From an uncultured Treponema sp. (GTDB lineage: Bacteria; Spirochaetota; Spirochaetia; Treponematales; Treponemataceae), in NCBI GenBank assembly GCA_937890485.1, contig CALBXN010000198.1, positions 1 to 8,356 on the forward strand: a stretch of DNA of 8,356 bases, in the 5' to 3' direction. Shown here piece after piece: positions 1 to 6,978 of this stretch. Within the stretch, counting starts at the first letter, position 1. Every line of letters begins with the position of its first letter. The position numbers and the translations under genes are program-made. The notes beneath the pieces were generated by a model. It saw only the letters and a list, made by a program, of their open reading frames with translations. It was not told the origin of the DNA and made no database searches.

Positions 1-1
1 A

Positions 2-94
2 GGAAAAGGTTTTGCTCAATACATCATGGTTGTAGGTCTTTGTGAAACTGTAGCTCTTTTTGCAATGGTATTCTCAATGATTCTTTGTGGCTAA
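2..94 (+). CDS. atpK: V/A-type ATP synthase subunit K (proteolipid), C-terminal end only
   Basis: Partial gene: the 30 C-terminal residues and the TAA stop are present, and the start lies outside the window. The peptide contains GLCETVALFAMVFSMIL, the last transmembrane helix of the membrane-rotor proteolipid. The glutamate at 44-46 sits where the family has its ion-binding carboxylate. In V/A-type ATPases a ring of these subunits carries H+ or Na+ across the membrane during ATP synthesis or hydrolysis; the coupling ion cannot be told from this fragment. The gene ends 14 nt before ispG on the same strand, so the two may be co-transcribed. A V/A-type rather than F-type enzyme fits a spirochaete. 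The assignment rests on a short but characteristic helix. Confidence 0.8.
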   Translation, partial: GKGFAQYIMVVGLCETVALFAMVFSMILCG

Positions 95-108
95 GACGGA
101 AAACTTAA

Positions 109-1251
109 ATGATTTATAAAATTCCACGAACTGTTTCTGTTGGTGGTTTAGGAAAAACTAAGCGTATAGAAATTGGAGGAAATGCTCCAGTTTCTATACA
201 GACTATGTGGAAAGAGGGTATTGTTTCTGTTTTAAACGATAGAAACGCCCTCGATTCTATTTTATATCGCATAAATGAACTTTCTCAAATTGGCTGTGAT
301 TTAATTCGCTTTGCTGTTCCTGATATGGACAGTGCAAAAGCCTTGTGTTTAATTGCTGAATATACTTCGATGCCATTAGTAGCAGATATACATTTTGATT
401 ATAAGTTAGCATTGGAATGTTTAAAAGGAAATGTTGCAAAAATCAGAATAAATCCAGGAAATATTGGAAGTAAAGAAAATGTAATAAAAGTAGTAAATGC
501 TTGTAAAGAAAAAGGTGCTGCAATTCGTATTGGAGTAAATTCAGGTAGTTTACCTCATGATATTCTTGAACAAGTAAATAATAAGCAAATAACTCGTGCA
601 GAAGGGTTGGCTTTAACAGCAGCTAGAGAAGCAGAAATTTTTAACGAATTAAATTTTGATTCTGTAGTTGTTTCAATGAAAGCGTCTTCTGTAGAAGAAA
701 CTATTTTAGCAAATGAAAGTTTTGCATCTAAATTTGATTTACCTTTACATATTGGAGTTACTGAAGCAGGTCCTCTTATAAGTGGTGTTGTAAAATCAAC
801 TATCGCTTTTACACACTTACTCAATGAAAACATTGGTTCTACTATTAGAGTAAGCCTTTCAGATTCACCAATGAATGAAGTAATTACTGGTAGGGAAATT
901 TTAAGAGAAACAGGAAAACGCACTGAAGGTGTAAAATTAATTTCTTGTCCTCGTTGTGGTCGGTTGGGATTTGATGTACATTCATTTGTAACTCGATGGC
1001 AAACTGAGTTGTTATCTTTAAATAAAGATATTACAGTTGCAGTTATGGGCTGTGTTGTAAACGGACCTGGTGAAGGTAAACATGCTGATTTAGGAATTTG
1101 CGGTGCAGGAGATTCTGTAATAATTTTTAAACATGGAAAAATATGCTGTACTTTAAAAGCTGATTTATCAATTAAAGATGAAGAATTACGACTAAAATCA
1201 TTAATGGAAAATGCCGATAATGAGTTTAGAAAGGAATTATATAGTTTGTGA
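109..1251 (+). CDS. ispG: 4-hydroxy-3-methylbut-2-enyl diphosphate synthase (IspG/GcpE)
   Basis: Cytoplasmic [4Fe-4S] enzyme of the MEP pathway. It reductively converts 2-C-methyl-erythritol 2,4-cyclodiphosphate to HMBPP, the step before IspH in making isopentenyl diphosphate. The 380 residues match the usual bacterial two-domain form. The N-terminal TIM barrel shows VADIHFD (residues 91-97), RINPGNIG (from 113), IRIGVNSGSL and HIGVTEAG. The C-terminal cluster domain has CPRCGR with Cys280 and Cys283, and MGCVVNGPGE with Cys315 and Glu322, the expected three cysteines plus the glutamate ligand. The ATG is preceded by a weak GGA-type ribosome site 8 nt upstream. It follows the V-ATPase subunit K gene closely, and its TGA stop overlaps the GTG start of the next gene, so it is probably mid-operon. 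Nothing looks broken. Confidence 0.97.
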   Translation: MIYKIPRTVSVGGLGKTKRIEIGGNAPVSIQTMWKEGIVSVLNDRNALDSILYRINELSQIGCDLIRFAVPDMDSAKALCLIAEYTSMPLVADIHFDYKLALECLKGNVAKIRINPGNIGSKENVIKVVNACKEKGAAIRIGVNSGSLPHDILEQVNNKQITRAEGLALTAAREAEIFNELNFDSVVVSMKASSVEETILANESFASKFDLPLHIGVTEAGPLISGVVKSTIAFTHLLNENIGSTIRVSLSDSPMNEVITGREILRETGKRTEGVKLISCPRCGRLGFDVHSFVTRWQTELLSLNKDITVAVMGCVVNGPGEGKHADLGICGAGDSVIIFKHGKICCTLKADLSIKDEELRLKSLMENADNEFRKELYSL

Positions 1252-2369
1252 AAAAATTTACAATAACAATATTAGCATTACTTATTTTAACAAATTTTAT
1301 GTTTTCTCAATCATTATCAAGTCCTCATGCAAACGAATCTGATTTTTCATGGCGTGTTTTAGAAAAAGCAGATGCTGCTTTTGTTGCCAAAAATTATTCT
1401 AGAGCTGCAAAATTAGTTCAAATTGCAAAAATCAATCGTAAAAAAGAATCTCAATGGTATGTTGATACTTTACAACAAGCTTTAAAACCATTACCTGTTC
1501 AAAATGCTGGTGATAATATTGATGTTGTAAAAAAAATACTTATAGAACGAAATTCTATGGAAGCCGTAAAAGTTATTAATGATGTAATTACATCAAAAGG
1601 AATTTAATATTTTAACAATTCAATTCAATCAATTTTGGATTATTATCAAAATTTTTACATTTATCCTGAGGCTAATTTTTTAGAAGCAAAAATTTATAGA
1701 CTTGAAGGTGAATTTGACTTAGCAAAACAATTTTATTTAGAAGCATGGAAAAATTCAGATAAGTTAGATATTCCAATGCAAAAATATGATATTTTGTATG
1801 AACTTGCTTCATTATATAAAATACAAAACAATTTGTCCGATTATGAAAAAACTTTGTTATTGATAGTATCCGATGATGAAAACTTTTATAAAGATGGTAA
1901 ACAATCAGGATTTTTAACATCAATTATTAAAAATATTAATTCTGGAATAGATTTAGATAAGTTTTTCTTATTGTATCGTTGTGATTCCTATAATAGCATA
2001 AACGCATATTTTCAACTAGCACAATTATATTTAGAAAAAAATATGAAAGAAAAACTTTTAGAAGTTTCTATCATGGGAATGTTAACCTCTGTTACTAGAA
2101 TTGAACAAATTTTAAAAGAAAGAGAACTAGAATATACATACAAGAATTTTAATCACTTTTATTATTTAGCCACACAATATTCTGATATAATTGCATGGGG
2201 AATTGAAAATAAAATTTGGCAAGGATTTTTTAATTTTGGACAAGCTATGGAAGTAAATGAATTTACTGAACTAGCAAAAGATGTTTATACTCAAAATGTA
2301 ATTTATTCACCAGAAGAACATTGGCAAAAAACAAGCCGAGAAAAATTAAAAAGATTAGCAGAAGAATAA
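1248..2369 (+). pseudogene. Secreted TPR-like protein interrupted by an in-frame stop
   Basis: Starts with GTG at 1248, overlapping the ispG stop by 4 nt (GTGA), which suggests translational coupling. The first 20 residues are a signal peptide (MKKFTITILALLILTNFMFS), so the product would be periplasmic or envelope-associated. Residues 40-70 (KADAAFVAKNYSRAAKLVQI) look like a TPR helix pair. Codon 120 is TAA (1605-1607), yet the same frame continues for 253 sense codons to a second TAA at 2367-2369. The downstream part also holds TPR-like helices (FLEAKIYRLEGEFDLAKQFY). It has no signal peptide, no clear ribosome site and only a TTG at 1635 as a possible start, so it is not convincing as a separate gene. 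The simplest reading is one 372-residue protein with a single nonsense change, for example GAA to TAA. Function is unknown; TPR proteins usually mediate protein-protein contacts. If taken literally, the upstream product is a 119-residue peptide (1248-1607). Confidence 0.75.
1605..1607 (+). other. In-frame TAA stop interrupting the TPR-like gene
   Basis: TAA between the codons for SKGI and YFNNSIQ. The frame is open on both sides, and a single base change would restore it. No frameshift is needed. It could be a real nonsense mutation, a read-through site or a base-call error. Confidence 0.8.
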
Positions 2370-2372
2370 TTT

Positions 2373-3680
2373 TTAGTAAAAAAGACCAATTCCAATAAAT
2401 AATTCTAAATCATTTTTACTAATACCAGCACTTGCTCTTAATTGTAAACTTCTAGTGATTCGTGGGTAAACTAAAAATTCTAAACCACCAGAAATTATAA
2501 AATTATTTGCATAACCTATATCCATAAATGGTGAAATTTGTAATTCAAAATCATACCATTTGTTTTTATTTATTTTAAAAATAGAAATTGGAAAATCAAA
2601 ATTACACACAAAACCTAAATTACTAGTTAGATTTGTATCTGTAATTCCTCTAATATATTTTGCAACAAAAATATCTTCTGGATTATAAAATCCGTATATT
2701 CTAAAGTTTGTACCTAAAAAAGAAAAATTATTATAATAAGCAAAATAAGATTCTAAAGAAAATTTATAAGTAAATTCATTGTAAGATAAATTGATTAAAT
2801 TAGTTGAATTTAAAATAAAACCTTTCCTAAAATTTGAAATCCAGTTTACAGAATTATTATATAATGTAAAACCAAATTTATTAACATATTGATATTTTGG
2901 AAGAATATTCCACTGTGAATTAGCAACCAATGAAAATATAAATTTATTAAAATAAAAAGGAATTTCTATAAATAAATTTTCTGCAACAAACCATTCATTT
3001 ATATTTGTTTGAATTGTATTATAATCTGCAATTTGCTCAAATCCGATTTTTATAAAAGGATTAATAATTGGATAAAAAAATTCAAAACCAGTATTTGAAT
3101 CTAAAGTAAATTTTTTTTCGTTTATAAAATATCCTGTTTCAAAATTTGAAAAAATATTTGTTCCCAAATAATTTAGATAAAGAGGTACATCAAAATCAAA
3201 TTGTAATCCAAATTTATGATCAAATTTTTCTGTGTAAGCATAAACTAGTTCCGAATTTAATTCTGTTAATGTTCCAAAAAAATTTGAATCACGTAATTTT
3301 AATTTTAATACTAAACCTTCATTTGAATCGTATTTAGGATAGGGCAGTGCGATAAAATTTTTTGTATCAGTTATCTTAATTATTAAATTAACTAAAATTA
3401 AATCAGTATTTAATTCTTTTTTGAAATCTGTAATAAGTTCGTATGAATCAATTTGTCTTAAATCATTTAATTTAATTTTTAAATCTTGAATATATGAATT
3501 AAAAGTTTGTTCATCTTGAAAAATTAATTGATTATCTATTTCTAATTTATTTTCTAAATATTTTTGTTTAGAAGATCCTGTAATTTCATACATAATCTGA
3601 TTTATTTTATATTGTTCAGAAAAAATAAAAGAAAAAAGAAAACTAAGAAATAAAATAAAAATTATTTTTTTATTTTTCAA
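2373..3680 (-). CDS. Small Omp85/BamA-like outer-membrane protein with a single POTRA domain
   Basis: 435 residues. A signal peptide (1-22, KNKK then a phenylalanine-rich core) is followed by one POTRA-like domain (about 23-106; KINQIMYEITGSSKQKYLE and DLKIKLNDLRQIDSYELI) and a beta-barrel region (about 108-435). Omp85 hallmarks are NFFGT at 133-137, an IRG triplet at 343-345 in the place of the lid-loop [VI]RG[FY] motif, FMDIGY near 385 and an aromatic C-terminus (GLFY). BamA proteins usually have five POTRAs and about 800 residues, so this is a reduced relative, closer in size to stand-alone single-POTRA proteins; its substrate is unknown. The start is TTG at 3678-3680 inside the end of neuB (11-nt overlap), supported by GGAG 8 nt upstream and by the signal peptide. 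It is the second gene of a neuB operon. G+C is very low. It ends 3 nt from the convergent TPR gene. Confidence 0.75.
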   Translation of the reverse strand: MKNKKIIFILFLSFLFSFIFSEQYKINQIMYEITGSSKQKYLENKLEIDNQLIFQDEQTFNSYIQDLKIKLNDLRQIDSYELITDFKKELNTDLILVNLIIKITDTKNFIALPYPKYDSNEGLVLKLKLRDSNFFGTLTELNSELVYAYTEKFDHKFGLQFDFDVPLYLNYLGTNIFSNFETGYFINEKKFTLDSNTGFEFFYPIINPFIKIGFEQIADYNTIQTNINEWFVAENLFIEIPFYFNKFIFSLVANSQWNILPKYQYVNKFGFTLYNNSVNWISNFRKGFILNSTNLINLSYNEFTYKFSLESYFAYYNNFSFLGTNFRIYGFYNPEDIFVAKYIRGITDTNLTSNLGFVCNFDFPISIFKINKNKWYDFELQISPFMDIGYANNFIISGGLEFLVYPRITRSLQLRASAGISKNDLELFIGIGLFY

Positions 3681-4743
3681 TTATGCAACTCCAATTTACA
3701 GCATCTCCAGATTTTATATCTTTAGTAATTTTCTTTCCAATAAAATTATCTAAAAATATAGGATGAACACCGACTTCTAGAATTTTTTCAGTTCGTAAAA
3801 TTCCAATATCATTTGAGGTAATAATATCACCTTTACTTAAATCCTTCATAAAACGTAAAGAACGATTTGTTCTTGTATAATTATCTTTTTCAGATTTAGC
3901 TAATTTTTTTACACCTGAACCTAAAGTTTTATCTACAATTTCTCCAAAATGTTTTTTTAATTCTGTAAATAAATCATCTTTTGATATAAGTTTAGCTTGC
4001 TTAATAGAATCTGTCATTTTTTTGAAATTTTCGATATTAAGAGCAACTGGATCATCAAGACCTAAATCATCATTGTTTAATGTTATATGTTTTTCTAACA
4101 TAGTTGCACCACAATATAAACTTAACAATGGAACAATATATGGACTTAATGAATGATCGCTAACTCCAGTAGTTATTCCAAAAATAGAACTTAAATTTTT
4201 AATTAATTTCAAATTGTATTCTGTTTCTGGTGCTGGATATGAAGTTATACAATGTAATAGCGTTAAATTATCAGTATTAGAAAAACATTCTAAAGCATTT
4301 TCAATATCTGAAAGTTTAGAAACTCCACTTGATAATACAACAGGAATATTATAAATATTTTTTTCATTTAATAATTGTAAAAGTTGAATATAATTCAATT
4401 CTGGAGAAGCAATTTTAATATAATCAGGATTTATCTGCAATAATTCAACAAGACTTTTTGGACCAAAAGGAGAACACATAAATTTAATATCTAATTCTGA
4501 CGAAAATTCCCGTAACTTGTAAAAAAATTCAGGATTTACTTCTAATTCTTTAAATCTTTGATAAAGTGGAATTTTTCCTGTTGGTAAATTTACAAATCCT
4601 GTATTTGGATGCAAAATTTCATCTGCATAAACCCATTGAAATTTTACACAATCCGCTCCAGCAAATTTCGCTTTTTCCACCAATAATTTTGCTTTATCAA
4701 GAGAACCTTCATGGGATGTTCCAATTTCTGCAATAATAAACAT
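3670..4743 (-). CDS. neuB: N-acetylneuraminate/nonulosonate synthase family protein (NeuB-like, SAF domain)
   Basis: Cytoplasmic enzyme family that condenses phosphoenolpyruvate with an N-acetylated hexosamine to give a nine-carbon nonulosonic acid (sialic, legionaminic or pseudaminic type). The 357 residues match the family length. The N-terminal TIM barrel has IAEIGTSHEGS (4-14), VKFQ (33-36), SPFG (91-94), KIASPEL (110-116), VVLSSGVS (135-142), LLHCITSYPAP (162-172), GVSDHS with His197, and EKHITL with His219; the two histidines fit the metal ligands. A C-terminal antifreeze-like SAF domain follows (about 291-355), with RTNRSLR at 291-297. The ATG gives the canonical N-terminus; no strong ribosome site is visible. 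It is first in a minus-strand operon with the POTRA-barrel gene. The exact substrate cannot be read from sequence. No neuA or neuC is nearby, so partner enzymes must lie elsewhere. Confidence 0.9.
   Translation of the reverse strand: MFIIAEIGTSHEGSLDKAKLLVEKAKFAGADCVKFQWVYADEILHPNTGFVNLPTGKIPLYQRFKELEVNPEFFYKLREFSSELDIKFMCSPFGPKSLVELLQINPDYIKIASPELNYIQLLQLLNEKNIYNIPVVLSSGVSKLSDIENALECFSNTDNLTLLHCITSYPAPETEYNLKLIKNLSSIFGITTGVSDHSLSPYIVPLLSLYCGATMLEKHITLNNDDLGLDDPVALNIENFKKMTDSIKQAKLISKDDLFTELKKHFGEIVDKTLGSGVKKLAKSEKDNYTRTNRSLRFMKDLSKGDIITSNDIGILRTEKILEVGVHPIFLDNFIGKKITKDIKSGDAVNWSCIIEK
3689..3692 (-). promoter_or_regulatory. Ribosome-binding site that fixes the TTG start of the POTRA-barrel gene
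   Basis: On the minus strand GGAG lies inside the last codons of neuB, with 8 nt between it and the TTG at 3680-3678. It supports the unusual TTG start, which directly precedes a good signal peptide (KNKKIIFILFLSFLFSF). Confidence 0.6.
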
Positions 4744-4763
4744 AATTATATTTTACTATATAA

Positions 4764-4790
4764 ATTATATAATCATCAAGTAAGTTACAA
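4764..4790 (-). promoter_or_regulatory. Weak candidate promoter for neuB
   Basis: On the minus strand TTGTAA (4790-4785) and TATAAT (4769-4764) are separated by only 15 nt, short of the usual 16-18. The -10 is perfect but the region is so AT-rich that chance matches are likely. Transcription would start about 13 nt before the neuB ATG. A neuB promoter must lie between 4744 and 4896; this is only the best-looking candidate. Confidence 0.25.
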
Positions 4791-4791
4791 T

Positions 4792-4814
4792 TTATGTGTA
4801 AAAATTATACATAA
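4792..4814 (+). promoter_or_regulatory. Imperfect palindrome in the divergent neuB/yebC region, possible operator
   Basis: TTATGTGTA (4792-4800) and TATACATAA (4806-4814) form a 9-bp dyad with one G-T pair around a 5-nt centre. It lies between the two divergent genes, 22 nt upstream of the yebC -35 box. It could bind a dimeric regulator. It has no U-tract placed for termination, and AT-richness raises the chance expectation. Confidence 0.3.
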
Positions 4815-4817
4815 TAT

Positions 4818-4831
4818 TACAAGATATTGTA
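4818..4831 (+). promoter_or_regulatory. Perfect 5-bp dyad upstream of the yebC promoter
   Basis: TACAA-GATA-TTGTA is a perfect two-fold symmetric site ending 5 nt before the yebC -35 box (4837). The position suits a dimeric activator or repressor. No known regulator consensus is claimed. Confidence 0.3.
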
Positions 4832-4836
4832 TAGCA

Positions 4837-4865
4837 TTGACACTATTTACACAAATTGATAAAAT
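4837..4865 (+). promoter_or_regulatory. Sigma70-type promoter of yebC
   Basis: A perfect -35 box TTGACA (4837-4842), a 17-nt spacer and TAAAAT (4860-4865; 5 of 6 to TATAAT). Transcription would start near 4872, giving a leader of about 25 nt that carries the AAAGGAG ribosome site at 4885-4891, 5 nt before the yebC ATG. Confidence 0.8.
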
Positions 4866-4896
4866 ATAGTAAGAATGTTTATTTAAAGGAGTTCCG

Positions 4897-5634
4897 ATGT
4901 CAGGACATAGTAAATGGGCAACCATTAAACATGCAAAAGGTGCTGCCGACGCAAAACGCGGTCAGTTATTTACAAAATTTATTAAAGAAATTTCAATTGC
5001 TGCACGTATGGGCGGAGGAGATCCTAACTCTAACCCTCGCTTAAGAACAGCTATCCTTAAAGCTCGTGCTTCAAACATGCCTAAAGATAACATTGAACGT
5101 GCTATCAAAAAAGGTACAGGTGAACTTGGTGGTTCTACATATGAAGAAAAACTTTACGAAGGATATGGACCAGGTGGAGTAGCTGTACTTGTTGAAGTAT
5201 TAACAGATAACAACAATAGAGCTGCTGCAAATGTAAGAAATATCTTTGGAAAATCAGGTGGAAACTTAGGTGCAACAGGTTCTGTAGCATATATGTTCAA
5301 CCGCAAAGGTGTTATCGAATATGATGCTGAAGTTGTAAATGAAGATGAAATCATGGATGCTGCTTTAGAAGCAGGTGCAGACGATATCGTTACAGAAGAT
5401 GGTGTTGTAACAGTTACAACAGATCCTTCTGCATTCGAAGAAGTTCTTGAAGCATTAAATCAAAAAGGATACGAATCAGTTTCTGCTGAAGTTTCAATGG
5501 TTCCTGATACATATTCTGCAATTGATAAAGATACAGCTGCAAAAGTACAAAAACTCATTGATCGTCTTGAAGAAGATGATGATGTTCAAAATGTTTATAC
5601 AAATGCAGATTTTCCTGAAGATTTTGAAGGTTAA
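4897..5634 (+). CDS. yebC: YebC/PmpR/TACO1 family regulatory protein
   Basis: 245 residues, the normal length. The signature N-terminus MSGHSKWATIKHAKGAADAK is followed by RGQLFTKFIKEI, NMPKDNIERAIKKG (near 67-80), YEGYGPGGVAV and NRAAANVRNIFGKSGGNLG, all diagnostic of the family. Members are cytoplasmic. They have been described as DNA-binding regulators (PmpR-like) and, for YebC/TACO1 proteins, as translation factors that relieve ribosome stalling; sequence does not decide the role here. The C-terminal third is acidic (EEDDD, EDFEG), as usual. The start is secure: AAAGGAG sits 5 nt upstream and the N-terminus is canonical. It is a single-gene unit with its own strong promoter and a terminator 19 nt after the stop. 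Its codon use is less AT-biased than the flanking barrel genes, as expected for a well-expressed gene. Confidence 0.97.
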   Translation: MSGHSKWATIKHAKGAADAKRGQLFTKFIKEISIAARMGGGDPNSNPRLRTAILKARASNMPKDNIERAIKKGTGELGGSTYEEKLYEGYGPGGVAVLVEVLTDNNNRAAANVRNIFGKSGGNLGATGSVAYMFNRKGVIEYDAEVVNEDEIMDAALEAGADDIVTEDGVVTVTTDPSAFEEVLEALNQKGYESVSAEVSMVPDTYSAIDKDTAAKVQKLIDRLEEDDDVQNVYTNADFPEDFEG

Positions 5635-5652
5635 TTAAAGTTATATAAACAC

Positions 5653-5710
5653 AAAAAGGCTATCAAAAATAATACAGTTTTTCTGTATATTTATTTTGAT
5701 AGCCTTTTTT
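5653..5710. terminator. Strong intrinsic terminator, probably bidirectional, between convergent genes
   Basis: The perfect 16-bp arms AAAAAGGCTATCAAAA (5653-5668) and TTTTGATAGCCTTTTT (5694-5709) enclose a second small stem, TACAG/CTGTA, with a TTTTT loop at 5678-5682. A T-tract ends the right arm and an A-tract begins the left arm, so the hairpin can stop yebC transcripts from the left and the barrel/LolA-like operon transcript from the right. Confidence 0.92.
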
Positions 5711-5742
5711 ATTTACTAATAGATTCTAATTTAAATTTGTAA

Positions 5743-6969
5743 TTAGTATTTCCATTCAAATGTTAATGCAACTGCAGGTACAATTGCCCAAGTTTCTGGT
5801 GAATAAGTAATTGGAATACCAAATTTAATATCTGTATGTGTTAAAGCATAATAAATATATCCTGGTGTTATAATACCAATATTATTTACAAAATCATGTT
5901 CAAACTCTAAACCTAATTTTGATGTACTTTTGAATAATCTTGAAATAAGTCCTTTAAAATACAATTTATGACTATCTTTTGATGTAGGATTCAATGTTTT
6001 GTCATAAAAAATCCATTGATATTCTATAATAAAACCAATTCTTGGGTTTTCCCAATCTTTCATTAATCCCATAGTAAAATATAATTTATCAAGTTTAGTA
6101 TTCTCAAATTTATTAAAATCAAATTTAATATGTGAATAAGTTTGGTTATATAAATCAAATCCCCATAAATTAATCTTACTCTCTAAACCGATTAAAGGAT
6201 TTTTGTGTTTTGAATCTTCCGATGCCCATTTTCTACCAAAGAGATTTAATTGTAATTTTCCAAAAACTCTTTCTATAGATCCTGCAAAAGATAGATTCGA
6301 AAAGTTTGGAACAGGATTGTTTCCCCAAGACATTTGAGATAACACAATACCAGAAAAATTTGTATTAAATAAATTAAAAGACAATCCTACAGAAGCACCA
6401 TTAACGGAATCTGATAAAATATTATTTTCAAATAATTCAGTATTTCCCCAAGTTATATCTCTTTTTCCAACTTGAATATACAAAAAATCTAATAAAAGGT
6501 AATCAAAATAGAGTTCGTGTAAACTAAGTGTAAAATTTGGAAATAGCGTTTTTATAGAAGCTCTTATTCCAAAAATATCACTTGCTCTTGCATTCATGTA
6601 TAAATAATTTTCTAAGGATAAATAGGCTAAGGGACTAAAGTAATCATTAGGTGAAATTGAAAAACCAACTCCTAAGTCTGTATCTAAAAAACCAGTAAAG
6701 CTTATAGATTGTTTTTTTGTGTTTTCAATTGGAGTTGGAGGTGTTGCCTTTTCTTCTACAACAACATCCTCAGCTTCTGCAAACAAACTATCAAAATCGT
6801 CAAAATCATCTGTTGAATTATCAATTTCTTCGTTATCTAAATTTTCTGTAAATGAATTTGTATTATCATTTTGTAAATTTTCAACAGAAAAGGATAAATC
6901 TCCATTTTCTTGTGAATAAGTAAAAATTGAGAAAATTATAAAAATAAAATAACAAAGAAATTTTTTCAT
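5743..6969 (-). CDS. Outer-membrane beta-barrel protein with acidic N-terminal linker (DUF1302-like features)
   Basis: 408 residues. A signal peptide (1-19, MKKFLCYFIFIIFSIFTYS) is followed by a low-complexity acidic linker (about 30-80, with DDFDDFDSLFAEAED and a PPTP turn) and then a barrel region (about 88-408) of alternating aromatic and polar strands ending FEWKY, a typical outer-membrane C-terminus. Residues 167-185 (VGKRDITWGNTELFENNIL) after LHELYFDYLLLDFLYIQ resemble the GRQxxxWGE strand-turn of DUF1302-type barrels; this is recognition by eye, not a search result. Such barrels often sit beside RND/MMPL permeases and LolA-like proteins. Here the LolA-like gene is 9 nt upstream in the same operon. 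The ATG at 6967-6969 has an AAGAG-type site 6 nt upstream. The transported substrate is unknown; it could be an envelope porin or the outer-membrane part of a lipid exporter. Confidence 0.75.
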   Translation of the reverse strand: MKKFLCYFIFIIFSIFTYSQENGDLSFSVENLQNDNTNSFTENLDNEEIDNSTDDFDDFDSLFAEAEDVVVEEKATPPTPIENTKKQSISFTGFLDTDLGVGFSISPNDYFSPLAYLSLENYLYMNARASDIFGIRASIKTLFPNFTLSLHELYFDYLLLDFLYIQVGKRDITWGNTELFENNILSDSVNGASVGLSFNLFNTNFSGIVLSQMSWGNNPVPNFSNLSFAGSIERVFGKLQLNLFGRKWASEDSKHKNPLIGLESKINLWGFDLYNQTYSHIKFDFNKFENTKLDKLYFTMGLMKDWENPRIGFIIEYQWIFYDKTLNPTSKDSHKLYFKGLISRLFKSTSKLGLEFEHDFVNNIGIITPGYIYYALTHTDIKFGIPITYSPETWAIVPAVALTFEWKY

Positions 6970-6978
6970 CTAAAACTC

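Noticed and set aside
555..923. 122-codon open frame on the minus strand inside ispG
   Set aside because: It lies wholly antisense to a certain gene with all family motifs and shows no recognisable protein features.
1635..2369. Separate gene starting at TTG 1635
   Set aside because: Same frame as the upstream signal-peptide ORF, no ribosome site, no signal peptide; better explained as the rest of a gene interrupted by one stop codon.
4744..4896. Riboswitch in the yebC leader or neuB leader
   Set aside because: The predicted leaders are only about 25 and 13 nt, too short for a riboswitch, and no known conserved core was recognised.
5154..5354. 66-codon minus-strand frame inside yebC
   Set aside because: Antisense to a highly conserved gene, with no independent start signals.
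6719..6919. Serine-rich ORF on the plus strand
   Set aside because: It is the antisense reading of the acidic linker of the barrel gene; the serine runs follow from the complement of Asp/Glu codons.
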